Below are positions 49,088 to 62,384 of a DNA stretch of 64,000 nucleotides, in pieces; positions within the stretch are counted from its first letter, which is position 1, and each line of letters begins with the position of its first letter. The notes beneath the pieces were generated by a model that did not search any database, had not been told where the DNA came from, and saw only the letters and a program-made list of their open reading frames with translations. Where the stretch lies: the NCBI RefSeq assembly GCF_029867415.1, contig NW_026705157.1, forward strand, positions 930,001-994,000, written 5' to 3'. Both the position numbers and the translations under genes were made by a program. The DNA comes from Vicia villosa. Taxonomy: Eukaryota; Streptophyta; Magnoliopsida; Fabales; Fabaceae.

Positions 49088-49547
49088 ACAAGGTACATGC
49101 AAATGTTTCGCTCCACTCCAAGAAAAGGACGGAAGTTGTGTATTATCTTGTCTTCCACTAATAACTTTCCTCCAACGATTATATTTTTTATTGGCTATAA
49201 AAGGGCTTGAAGACTCAAAGAAGAATCTGAACCTCAACGAACACACTCACTCTGTATTGATTGTTAATAGCTTCAGTTTTCTTTTAGTCTTAGATTTGAA
49301 AAATAGTGTTTATATCCTGCTTGTGTATAAGCATTTATATTGTAAAAAAACCGTGATCAAAGGTTATTTGATCGTTCCTTGAGAGACCAAGTGAAGGTCA
49401 GCTGTCTCGAGAAGTCTAGGACTAGAGAGTCTTAAAGGTTTTTAGTCACAAGCAGTTGCTTGTGCAGGTTGTTAGTCACAAAGGTTGCCTGTGCAAGTCA
49501 TTAGTCACTGGGGTTGTCTGTATAAACGTTAGTCACCGACTGTTGTC

Positions 49548-51321
49548 TGTGCGATCACCTTTGTAGAACCTAAAGAGAAAGAATCAGAAGTAAAGGAATC
49601 AGAAACAAAAGAACCAGAAGCATCTGTTGAAGAAGAAGATGCGACTCCTTCTGATCCTCCACAACAAAAGAAGTGCAAACTGACCTCATCACATTCTGAA
49701 GAACTGATTATGGGAAACAGGGATGCTCCTATCAGAACCAGATCAACATTCAAACCATCTGAAGAAATTCTTCTCGGACTAGTGTCTCTGATCGAGCAGT
49801 ATCTATTGAAGAAGCCCTTCTGGACAAAGATTGGATTCTGGCAATGGAAGAAGAGATAAACCATTTTTCCAAGAATGATGTTTGGGATCTTGTTCAGAAA
49901 CCCACAGATGCTCATGTTATTGGAACAAAATGGGTTTTCAGAAACAAGCTCAACCAGAAAAGTGAAGTTGTCAAAAACAAGGCACGACTGGTTGCACAAG
50001 GTTATAGTCAGCAAGAAGGAATAGACTATAATGAAACCTTTGCTCCAGTCGCCAGGTTAGAAGCTATTCGCTTATTAGTCTCCTTCTTTGTTAATTATAA
50101 CATTATTCTTTATCAAATGGACGTTAAGATTGCGTTTATGAATGGTTACATATATGAGGAAGTGTATGTCAAACAACCTATTGGGTTTGAAAGCTCTGAT
50201 AAACCAGATACTGTTTATAAACTCAAGAAATTGCTCTATGGTCTGAAGCAAGCTCCCAGAGCTTGGTATGACAGATTGAGTAGTTTTCTTTTAGAAAACA
50301 AGTTCACCAGAGGAATGGTTGACACCACCATCTTCTATAAAACCTTCAACGCTGACATTCTTATAGTTCAAATATATGTTGATGATATTATTTTTGGTTA
50401 TGCTAATCCCTCTATTTGCAAGGAATTTTCTAAGATGATGCAGGCTGAATTTGAAATGAGCATGATGGGAGAACTGAAATCTTTTTGGGAATTCAAATTG
50501 ACCAAAGACCAGAAGCGACTTACATTCATCAGAGCAAGTACACGAAGGAACTTCTGAAAAAGTTCAATATGCTTGACTGTAAGGTAGCTAAAACTCCAAT
50601 GCATATGACATGCATTCTGGAGAAAGAAGAGGTAAGTGGAAAAGTATGTCAAAAGCTTTATCGTGGTATGATAGGCTCTCTTCTATATCTAACTTCATCT
50701 AGACCTGATATTTTATTCAGTGTTCATTTATGTGCTAGATTCCATTCTGATCCGAGAGAATCTCATTTAACTAATGTTAAGAGGATCATGAGGTATATGA
50801 AAGGAACAACTAAACTTGGCCTGGTTTATGAGAAAACATCAGAGTATACTCTTTCTGGGTTCTGTGATCCAAATTATGCTGGAGACAGAATTGAAAGGAA
50901 AAGCACTTATGGAAACTATCAATTTCTGGGAAGCAATTTGATCTCATGGTCAAGAAAGAGACAATCAACAATTGCTCTTTCAACAACAGAAGTAGAATAC
51001 ATATCAGCATCTATGTGCAACACTCAGATGCTATGGATGAAGAGCCAGCTGGAAGATTTTCAAATCTATGAAAGTAACATTCCTATCTTTTGTGATAATA
51101 CTGCTCCTATTTGCTTAAGCAAAAACCCTAACTTACATTCTAGGGCTAAACACATTGAGATAAAACATCATTTTATCAGAGACTATGTTCATAAAGGGGT
51201 TCTTTATTTAAAATTCATAGATACAGACCATCAATGGGATGATATCTTCACAAAACCCTTGACTAAAGATAAATTTCTATTCATTCTGAAGAATTTGAAA
51301 ATGGACCTTTGTCTAGAATAA
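49548..51321 (+). pseudogene. Sirevirus-like pol remnant (reverse transcriptase and RNase H)
   Basis: It opens with a Glu/Lys-rich linker and the pre-RT phrase [21 protein letters not shown] frameshift near 49797 precedes the reverse transcriptase in 49844-50557 ([64 protein letters not shown] and the intact catalytic YVDD in [10 protein letters not shown]). A second frameshift near 50495 leads to the RNase H region in 50485-51321 (GSLLYLTSSRPDI, STTEVEYISA, RAKHIEIKHHFIRD), ending with FILKNLKMDLCLE. Integrase and everything upstream are deleted. Two frameshifts and the deletion make it inactive. Confidence 0.92.
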
Positions 51322-51552
51322 GATGTCATCAAAACCGAATATGTTTAGTTAGAATCTAATGCAAGAAGATTTTGATTTAAGCAATAAATTGCTATTTATT
51401 TCTCAATATCCTACGACTTTTAAAATCTTTCTTAAGAAAAATATTCTTGAAGCCATTCGTGTTGACCTTTGTCTTTCACTCAAAATCTATAAACTGTTGT
51501 CATCTCCACTTATGTCTCGTGTTTTTCACATTATTATCTTTTTGACTATGAC

Positions 51553-51565
51553 AAAAAGGGGGAGA
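51553..51565 (+). promoter_or_regulatory. Extra polypurine-tract-like motif
   Basis: AAAAAGGGGGAGA, identical to the functional-position tract at 52204-52216 and lying 0.65 kb upstream of it. Duplicated tracts are a known feature of sirevirus 3' regions. Confidence 0.6.
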
Positions 51566-52203
51566 AATTAGGAGTTCATATTTTGATGATTGATAAACAA
51601 GTTCCTGAAATAAAACTGCTTACATTTACTAACCCCATATAAAACTATTGTTTTTGTGTTATAAATGTTTTCATTTTTCAAGATATCATGCAACTCTGAT
51701 TGTCGTCCGAATGAAAGATTGGCGTCAGACTCTGAAAGCCTTGTATATCAAAATTGAAAATCAGATATTGGCAATCAGACTCTTAGAATAAATCTTACAA
51801 ACCAGGATCTAAGCTTATCAAGACTGTACCTAAGCAACCAAGCCTTGGATATTGAATATGAGGTTATGAAAGACCTCAATCAGAAGTTACGAAATCAGGC
51901 TCTGAAAGATTTCATTTAGGCATTGGATTTTCTAGAATGGGAATCAGGCTCTGAAATGAATCTGTCAACCGGGCTCTGATTATGAGAATTCTAATGAATC
52001 AAGACCTAAATATAGTATTTTATCTATTGGAACCAGGGGGAGTTACCTAGAAAGGTTCATAATAGGATATCTGATCTTTACAAAGTCTTTGACTCATGGG
52101 GAGTATCTCTGCAAAGGATAAGTATTCCTTATCTTTTTGATTATGATATTTGTATGATTATGTGCAAAATTTTCTCATCAAAATACATAGTTTTGTCATC
52201 ATC
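51566..52203. other. Sirevirus-like 3' non-coding region
   Basis: No ORF is recognised between pol and the 3' LTR. Several CAGACTCTGAAAG/CAGGCTCTGAAA-like phrases repeat irregularly. No envelope-like frame is preserved. Confidence 0.6.
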
Positions 52204-52216
52204 AAAAAGGGGGAGA
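52204..52216 (+). promoter_or_regulatory. Polypurine tract of the sirevirus-like element
   Basis: AAAAAGGGGGAGA, two bases before the TGTTAG start of the 3' LTR, the position expected for plus-strand priming. Confidence 0.85.
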
Positions 52217-52217
52217 T

Positions 52218-53479
52218 TGTTAGAACAAGATTTGGTTATGCAATACGTCTTTTAGTTTTGATGATAACAATGTATGAACAATTTTGTTATACTAACGTTT
52301 GTTATTATGAGTACTTAACAAAGAGGTTTGATTCTAATGAGAAGGCGTGGCCAAAACATCAGAAGCCATCAGGTTATATTTTCGCGCTACAAGGTTCTGA
52401 TGAAGAGTAGAAACAACTTCAGAAGCAGAAGCATCTAAAGTCATCACTCCGATAGAAGTTCTGAAGAAACCAATTCTGAAGACCAAGTGATGAAAGACTC
52501 TAAATACGTGGTTCTAATGACTCTGAAGACTTTAAGTTCTGAAGACTCAAGTTTCTGAAGATAAATTGATTTTGAAGACCAAGTGCTGAAGATTCTAAAG
52601 ACGCGGTTCTGAAGACTTGAAGTTCTGAAGAATTCACAGTTCATTCTTTTTCTTCCAACTCATGTTGTGAGCCTCTAAAGTTCAAGACGAAAAAGTTAAC
52701 GTTATACTGTAGTACAGAAGTACAAGGTACATGCGAATGTTTCGCTCCACTCCAAGAAAAGGACAAACGTTGTGTACTATCTTGTCTTCCACTACAAACA
52801 AGCCGCCAACATTCTGCAAGATTTATATTTGCCCTCCAACATTTATATTATTTTATTAGCTATAAAATGTCTTGAAGACTCAAAGAAGAAGCTGAACCTC
52901 AACGAACACACTCACTCTGTATAGATTGTTAATTGCTTCATTTTTCTTTTAGTCTTAGATTTGAAAAATAAAGTTTACATCCTGCCTATGTAGAAGCATT
53001 TATACTGTAAACAAACTGTGATCAAAGGTTGTTTGATCGTTCCTTGAGAGACCAAGTGAAGGTCAGCTGTCTCGAGAAGTCTGGGACTAGAGAGTCTTAG
53101 AGGTTGTTAGTCACAAGCGGTTGCTTGTGCAGGTTGTTAGTCACAGGGGTTGCCTGTGCAGGTCGTTAGTCACAGTGGTTGTCTGTGCAAACATTAGTCA
53201 CCAGCTATTACCCGTGCAATTGTAATCGGTTCGGTTATAATGGATTAATTCCTCGATTGAGAGAGATGAAATCACCTCAGAAGGGTGTATTGGACTAGAT
53301 TGAGAGTTCTGAAGTGACCCAGTATAAAAATACCGTGTTCTTTATTTCAAGCATCTTTTTGTTATTATCAACAGTTAAGAACTTGTAGTTTCAAAGAAAG
53401 GGGAAATGTTTTTATAAAAAGCTTTGTGTTTTAAAAACTCTATTCAAACTCCCCCTTTCTAGTGTTTTTCACACCTTTA
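52218..53479 (+). repeat. 3' LTR of the sirevirus-like element, 1262 bp
   Basis: It runs from TGTTAGAACAAG to CACACCTTTA (terminal CA mutated to TA), with the CCCCCTTTCTAGTGTTTTTC motif typical of sirevirus LTR ends. It contains many GAAGACTCTGAAG-type short repeats (52440-52640) and the uninterrupted target site of LTR E. Confidence 0.9.
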
Positions 53480-53484
53480 GGATG

Positions 53485-54455
53485 TGGTGAGTTTGTGGGA
53501 TGTGTGGAAGGTGGATGGGAGTTGGATTGATGAACAATTTGGTCATTGGAGGAACTAGGATAGTATGTCCAGGATTGACATGATTGTGGTGTTTGGGTGG
53601 TGAAAAGGAAGTATGTGTTCATGAAATGGCACATGTCTTGAGATAAAAATTCTTTGGTGGTTAGGTCTAGAAGAGTGTATCCTTTCATACGAGGAGGATA
53701 GCCTATAAAGAGAGATTTTTTGGCATTGGGGTCATGTTTGGTTCGAAGTACACTTAGGCTCGAAGCATAACAAAGTGAGCCAAACACTTTGAATGACTCC
53801 ACATCAGGGAGTTTGTCATGAAAAATTTGATAAGGGGATTCATGTTTCATAATGGTAGAGGGAGCTCTATTGATTATGAAGGTAGCATAAAGTAAGGCAT
53901 GTGACCAGCAGGGTTTAGGATTTTCGGATTGATATAGTAAGGCTCCACCAACATTGAGTAGATGTTGGTGTTTTATTTCCACCTCCCATTTTGTTAGGGG
54001 ATTTCAACATATGACTTTTGGTGACTAATGCCATTGGTAACATAAAAAGAAGTAAGGAGGAATTCAGGTCCATTATCAGTTCTTAGGGTTTTAGGTGTGA
54101 TGTAAAGTTGGTTCAGGATCATAGTGATAAACTGTTGGACCTTAGGAGCAACCTCAACTTTTGGTTTTACAAGGACAATCCACACAAATCTTGTAAAATC
54201 ATCAAGAATGGTAAGAGACTATTTGTGATTATGAATAGATGGGACATATAAGGGACCCCAAATATCTAGATGAAGCATTTCAAATTTAGAATTAGTAATG
54301 TTTGAACTATGAGGAAAGGGAAGCTTCTTTTGTCTAGATAAATGGCAAATGTCACATATAGCTTTATTATCAAAGGAAATGGATGGATACACTAAAGACA
54401 TGTGACAACGGTTTTTATTGAAACATGGCCTAATCTAAAATGCCATAAGGAATTG
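53485..54455 (-). pseudogene. Outer copia integrase region
   Basis: The minus strand shows the GAG-pre-integrase phrase LWHFRLGHVS near 54440-54410, zinc-finger remnant ICDICHLSRQKKLPF, LHLDIWGPLYVPS, the catalytic-core piece TLRTDNGPEF, then INRAPSTIMKHESPYQI, FKVFGSLCYAS and KSLFIGYPPRMKGY. It is split over three frames by stops and frameshifts. In an intact element this enzyme would insert the cDNA into host DNA. It is interrupted on its 3' side by the sirevirus-like insertion at 53479. Confidence 0.88.
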
Positions 54456-54492
54456 CTAGGTATAATCATATTATTTGGTCTAATTGTGAGAA

Positions 54493-54657
54493 AATTGACT
54501 AAATGGGGTGATTAGGGGTATTATAGTCTTTTCATATTTTAAATGAGGAATCTAAGTCTTGTCTGGACTTGACCTTCATTTTTGGTCTTGGAACAAAATT
54601 GACTAAATGAGGTGATTAGGGGTATTATAGTTTCTTCATTTTTAAATGAGAAACATG
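54493..54657. repeat. Direct repeat, about 60 bp, two copies 105 bp apart
   Basis: AAAATTGACTAAATGGGGTG then ATTAGGGGTATTATAGT occurs at about 54490 and again at about 54596. It marks the edge where copia similarity is lost and may belong to the 5' part of a Ty3/gypsy-type LTR. Confidence 0.75.
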
Positions 54658-54730
54658 AAAGGAGGAGAAAGAGGAGCAAAAATCCATTGTTAACTTCTTC
54701 ATCAAGCTTTAATGCACCAAGATTCTACTC

Positions 54731-56988
54731 TGAAGGTGGAGAAAAACACAAGAAAGGGAGGATTAAATTGTGTTCTTTATAATATAAAATTCCCTTTCTT
54801 TTTCTTTAACGTCTTTTCTTTCTTTTGTTTAATCATCTATTGGATTATGCTTTTGATGTTGCGGAAGCATGGAGATGTAGAACTACATAACCAATAAGAC
54901 GTTCATTTTAACTTCTAAAGGATAACAGAACTTCTGACTTGCTCAGTATAGTTCTGAGGAGCGTTTGGTTGAATGTTCTAAGTTAAAATGAATAGAGCAG
55001 AAAGTAAAAGACACATTCATTTTTATCCTGGTTCACCTTCTAAATAAGGGTACCTCCAATCCACCTTTTTCAGGTGATTTGCCTCTCAACAGAGGTCTTA
55101 ATCCACTATAACCAAATCATGATTACAACTGCACGATCCTCCGTCGTGACTAACTATCCTGCACAACCAACTGCTGTTACTAACCCTACAGAAGCTACCT
55201 GTGAGTGACTAACCTCTAGACGATTGAACCGTTCAGTGATCCCTTCTGGATATAACGTTCATCAATCTAGTAACCTTCACAACAACGCGTACTTGCACAG
55301 CTACCTGCTGTGACTTACTACAATGGATTGTTCAGTGATCTCCACGAGATATAACATCCATTGACTCCTGGACTCCTGATATTCACTTGGTCTCCAAGAG
55401 ATTTCCACAATGAACTCAGCCACTGTCTTCTCAAGCATCAGACCTTCACTAGGTCACTCAAGGCATCATTACTAATTTTTAACTTGGTTTCACATAATGC
55501 TTCTTAATAAGCAGATATTCTAATTACAGGCTGTATGACAAGTAACTTGTCTTAATCATTAAACTCTTCTTGTCTGCATCTTCTGACTGGAACTTTGCTT
55601 CTTTGTGGTAAGTAGAGTAAGATCATTGTCTTTCAGTATTGAATAGTTCTTCAAGTTGATCTTTGTCTTTACTTCTTCTGTTAAGCAGATTAGAATATCA
55701 ATCTTTTAGTCAGGATTGCTTCTTGCATTGATCTTCAACTTACTTCTTTAAGCAGATTAAGAACAAAATTTCTTATTGAGAGTTGCTTCTTTGATTCTTC
55801 TTCCTTTGATCTTCTTAGTAAGCAGATTAAGAACAACAATTCTTATTGAGAGTTGCTTCTTTAATTCTTCTTCCTTTGATCCTCTTAGTAAGAAAATTAA
55901 GAACAACCGTTCTTATTGAGAGTTGCTTCTTTGATTCTTCTTCCTTTGATCTTCTTAGTAAGCAAATTAAGAACAACAATTCTTATTGAGAGTTTCTTCT
56001 TTGATTCTTCTTCCTTTGATCTTCTTAGTAAGCAGATTAAGAACAACAGTTCTTATTGAGAGTTGCTTCTTTGATTCTTCTTCCTTTGATCTTCTTAGTA
56101 ATTTGAATGGGAGTCTTTTTTTACAGTATTTCAATCCTCCTTTATGTAAGGCTCATTCTAATTCTGATAGTTTTTCATTACTACATCTTATCTCCAAAAC
56201 CACACGCTTCATGAGAGATCTTACTTCTATTTATAGCTTGAAAGTGTGTTTTTTTGTCTTGATCTTTGGAAAGCGTAATAAATGTAGACGTGTTTCCACC
56301 ATGCTTTTGTTTTCTTCAATGGACTGCATGTAGGCTGCTTCTTCAATCAACCTTGGGAGTTTTTCCTTTAAATTGTTGTAGCCGTTTAGCTAATGATGAT
56401 GGTTGTAACGGTTTTCTTCTTGATTCTGATCCTTTGTATTTTATTTAATTTTCCATGTTGGGCTGAAGATTATCTTCTGATTTACATGTGACTCTGTTGT
56501 TGTTTACCTTTTGTAGGTCACTGTGTTGTGATTTCAGAACTTGTAACTTCAGAACTTCTTATCTTACAACTTGCGTGATCTTCTGATGTTTTCAAATCTT
56601 CTTGTAATGATGTTCCTTGTTCTTTTCTTTTTGAAGCTTCTGATGTACTTTCTGATTGTGTACGTCTTGCGATACTGTTGTTGTTGCATATTTTTCTGAA
56701 TGGCCTTGTTCCTCATTGTTGCTTCTTTACTTCTGATTTGCTAATCTTGACTGGTTTGACGTATTCTTAGTCAGAACATCTGATGAGTGATGTTTAGTCA
56801 TTGTCAATCTTCTGAATGTTTTAGATGTAGTTGTTGTACTCTTTTTCTGATGAATCCTGTATAAGATTTATAACATAATATCCGCACACTAAATGAAACC
56901 ATTAGTAATAAAATTGTTACTCACAAAATATATGCTTGTTATCATCAAAACTAGATTCTGAACATAGATTCTCAATCTTGTTCCAACA
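54731..56988 (-). mobile_element. Solo sirevirus-like LTR, 2258 bp
   Basis: The minus strand begins TGTTGGAACAAGATTGAG at 56988 and ends CCTTTCTTGTGTTTTTCTCC ACCTTCA at 54731. A perfect 5-bp duplication TACTC flanks it (54726-54730, 56989-56993). The start and end match the sirevirus LTR pattern seen at 44941 and 53479 but the body differs, so it is a separate family. No primer-binding site, polypurine tract or genes are inside. Confidence 0.9.
55751..56100. repeat. Minisatellite, five tandem 70-bp units
   Basis: Units start at 55751, 55821, 55891, 55961 and 56031. Each is exactly 70 bp, begins AGCAGATTAAGAACAACA or a close variant and ends GATCTTCTTAGTA, with only a few substitutions. It lies within the solo sirevirus-like LTR. 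Confidence 0.97.
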
Positions 56989-56993
56989 TACTC

Positions 56994-58943
56994 AAGTTTG
57001 CTTCTCTCATCATCTTCATATAGCTATTCAACTCCATCAATCATCTCTAAGGCGAGTCTCATTAGTTAGAAACTTGGGGATTTTAGGGATGTTGCATGAA
57101 ATTGGGAAAAATAAGGTTTTGATGAGAGAGGTCATGATGCATATTCATATAATGCATGCATTTAGGCTTTTTTATTCTATGAAACTTAGTATGTATGATT
57201 TGGGATACTATTGGTATGTTGAGATTTTTGGAATGGAGAAAGATATGGGGTCTGTAGCTTTAAAAATGCAGAAAACTGGTTTTTTTGGCAAAAGAAACCG
57301 ATTTCCAGTTTTGGAGAAACCAATTTTCATGCACTATAGAAGCGTAAAAAGACTAATTTTTAGGAGGAAACCCGTTTCCATTTTTGGGGAAACCCGTTTC
57401 CTACTAAGTCTGGATGAATTTTCTAAAACTTTGGAAATTTGTAACTTTAGTTCCGTATGTCTGTTTGATGCGGAATTCGTACCGTTGGAAAGCTAGTGGA
57501 GTCTAATTTCTAGTAAAATTATCCCTGGTACTAAAATATCTTTCTTCGACACATATGACACACCTTTAGCAAGATGTTTCAATAGAGCTTTGTGCGTTCA
57601 TTTCCCCCGGGAGTAGTTCAGTTTTGTAGAAGGAACCGAACGCCCCGTAGTCCTCTATGACTTATAAATCATGTTGTAGAATGTGTTACACCAAGTATGA
57701 TCATTTATGTGCAAAACTCATGAATATATGAAATTAATGAATACATGTAAGTGTTATACACGAGTTATTTGATTAATAATAGAATGTGATTATTGATTGT
57801 TGTTATGTTATTCCGGTTGAACATTCGAAGATGTGAGCTTGTGTGGCTTAATGTTGTGTGCTTGATATGATTGATGTATGCTTGAATCGAAGCAGGCCTA
57901 GCTACTAGGTGTAAATCACGTACGACCATGACTGTGTGGTTGACAGATCAGCCTTGACTTTGTGGTTGACATGTTTATACCGTTGCGATACATTGAGAGG
58001 AACGATAGTGGCATTTTCTCTAACAGGTAAACATCTGCGTTCTCGGTATGCTATACACATCTGAGCTACCATTGTGATGCAATAGGAGGGTCTATAAAGG
58101 CGTTTTCTCTTGCAATTAAACATTCGCGTACTTGACATGGCGAGGTTGCGATGCCATGTAGGCTACATCACTCCAGATTAACTCACCTATAGTGATGTCA
58201 CGTAGATAATATCACTAGGCTTTCGCCCGGTAGGTCCATGTAGTCTTAATGGTGTATTTGCATTGTGACGATCACATCTGCGTATGGTGATTGACGAGGC
58301 TGTGACGCCATGTAGACAAAGTCACCGCTGTAGGACTTATCCAATTCACTTGCGGTATGCGTGTGCAAGTCTCTTGTCATTAGGCATGGGAGATAACCCA
58401 TCGAGGGTGTGAATGTGTAACCTAGTTAGGGGCATTAACGTGCTTCTGGATTCCTCGTACATGAGTACGGGTCTGCATACTTGTTTGTGATGGTTGTTGT
58501 GCCGGTTTGTTTTGTTATCTCATTGGTTAAGTTATGGGATTTCCAATGATGATATTACCTCATTATTGTGTATTTGTACCCAACTATGAGAGAAACCGCG
58601 AATTCTCGGTGAATCCGTTTGATTGTGTGAACCCTTAAGATAAGGAGACTCACTAACATTTAGTAATCTCACCCATTCCAATTATCTTTTTTGAGGTGGT
58701 TCAAGGTAGGATAAAGGGAATGGTAAGATGACTTAGTCTTGCAGCGATGTTTCTTGGCGATGTTCTATTCCTTTTTGTATCTTTTAACTATGTATCTTTT
58801 GGATGATGTATTAGTACCTATTGGGGGTTATGTATTTTGGCCATGATACGTTCGACATTTGTACTTGTACTAATACTATCTATATATTTTCCGCTACTTA
58901 TGTATGACTTTCATGTACCATTTTAATATCATATGCCTGTCAT
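56994..58943 (+). mobile_element. Probable Ty3/gypsy LTR sequence
   Basis: The text before 54726 continues here after the solo LTR. Phrases such as CCGAACGCCCCGTAGTCCTC and CTCACTAACATTTAGTAATC, and the eventual end GGGGTGTTACA at 59937, resemble plant Ty3/gypsy (chromovirus-type) LTR and leader DNA. No coding motif is seen. The 5' boundary and target duplication were not found, so this is tentative. Confidence 0.4.
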
Positions 58944-59898
58944 TAGGGACGACAAAGCGGGCGACCCGCCCAATTTAAGCCCATCCAAAAGCCGGGCGGG
59001 CCACCTTAGGTTTTTGAGCTCAAAAGTCAAGCCCGCCCCGTTTACTTACAAGTTGGCGGGCCGACGCGCCAATTTTTTATTTTTTTTAATTTTACAATTT
59101 GATTTACAACATAATTTACAAATTTTTTAATTATTACCAAACAGAGCGATAAAAGAATTTTTTTTTTTAACAAAGCACAATAGAACTTCAAAATATCTTA
59201 AAGATCAATTACAAAAAAAAAAACTCAAGCACAATAAAAAAAGGTATCAAAATAAATTAAAAAAAACAATACATATCATCCTAATCCTATTTAAAAACTA
59301 ACTACTAAAAGAATCCAATTAAGAGTTTACACTAGACAAAGAATGATAACAATTACATTTCATAATACATCACAATGAATAAAATAGTAGTGCATAAAAT
59401 ATCAACACCTGATTTTCTCACTGTTTAAATCATATAGACTCTGATATTGATCGATTCCTTGATCATTAAATTGTCACACTTTTACACTAATCAAATCATT
59501 CCTTTTCTTAAAATCAACATCTATTTTTAAAGAAAACATGTGAGATAATGTATTGAGAACTTAATAATTATGCATGCCATACAATTGTTCTTTTATATCA
59601 TGTTTTTCCAATCAACACATGTATTAGAAAGTTATAAAAAGAACGTTACAATTATAATACAATTCAATCAACATAATCTTAAGAGAAGGGTGTTGTTTTT
59701 ACAATTAAAGTTGTTTTGATTCTAAGTAAAAAATAAAAAGTTTTAACAAAAAGTCCGCGGGAAAAACTCGCCCCGACCCGTTTTTTTAAGCGGGTTGGAC
59801 CAACTTAAGGTACCGAGCCGAAAACCTCAGCCCAACCCGTCCAAAATGACGGGTTAAACGGGCCGATCCGGCAGGCCTGCCCCGTTTTGCCAGCCCTA
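58944..59898. mobile_element. Non-autonomous hAT-like element, 955 bp
   Basis: It starts TAGGGACGACAAAGCGGGCG and ends with the complement of TAGGGCTGGCAAAACGGGGC, with long GC-rich subterminal inverted segments (GGGCGGGCC / CGGGCCGATCC). The 8-bp flanks CCTGTCAT and CTTGTTAT match at 6 of 8 positions. The interior is AT-rich and non-coding. Confidence 0.75.
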
Positions 59899-61548
<1,650 letters not shown>

Positions 61549-61568
61549 TCTATTTATATATAAATTGA

Positions 61569-62062
<494 letters not shown>

Positions 62063-62384
62063 ACTTGTCATCGAAAACTAGTGGTAAAGAGATTACAAAT
62101 ACGAATAACATAATTAGTGGTAAAGAGATGATGAATACGAATAAAATATTTTCTATTAAAAAATTATTGTCCAAACAAATACTGCTATAAACTAAAAATA
62201 ACAGATTTATTTTTATTAATCTGCATCACACAATTACATACATACTTTAAAAGACACATACAAACGCAGCATTATGCTATTACAAACATCACACTTATTT
62301 AATTATAGAGGTGAACAAACACTTAGTTAAGCCAACCTCATATGGTTGCATTAAGCCCTTAATACTTATTTGTTTATGACTTTA

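Larger units (their letters stand above)
44941..49547 (+). repeat. 5' LTR of the sirevirus-like element (truncated, split by LTR E)
   Basis: It aligns with 52218-53200 from TGTTAGAACAA to the GTTGTCTGTG repeats. The intact 3' LTR shows that the sequence across the LTR E insertion (ACAAGGTACATGC) was originally continuous. The last about 240 bp of LTR are missing. Confidence 0.88.
44941..53479 (+). mobile_element. Sirevirus-like Ty1/copia element, internally deleted, nested in the outer copia
   Basis: It begins TGTTAGAACAATATTTGG and ends TTTTTCACACCTTTA, flanked by a perfect 5-bp duplication GGATG (44936-44940, 53480-53484). The 5' LTR is split by solo LTR E. At about 49547 the 5' LTR breaks off and joins directly to pol sequence upstream of the reverse transcriptase, so the LTR end, primer-binding site, gag, protease and integrase are deleted. 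The two LTRs are clearly diverged (roughly 90% in a stretch compared by eye), so the insertion is old. Confidence 0.9.
38785..54486 (-). mobile_element. Decayed minus-strand Ty1/copia element hosting nested insertions
   Basis: Reading the minus strand, the pieces are integrase (54455-53485), a sirevirus-like insertion (53479-44941), reverse transcriptase (44935-43780), solo LTR D (43774-39737), RNase H (39736 to about 38970) and a short LTR starting TGTTAGTTAATACAG at 38947. The pol order integrase-RT-RNase H is that of Ty1/copia. Gag, protease and the 5' LTR are missing at the high-coordinate end, so the outer boundary near 54486 and the LTR end near 38785 are approximate. Confidence 0.85.

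Noticed and set aside
49529..50014. 161-codon minus-strand ORF
   Set aside because: It is fully antisense to the sirevirus-like pol, whose reverse-transcriptase motifs are on the plus strand.
55751..56100. CRISPR-like array
   Set aside because: The 70-bp units are contiguous without unique spacers, and lie in a plant retrotransposon LTR.
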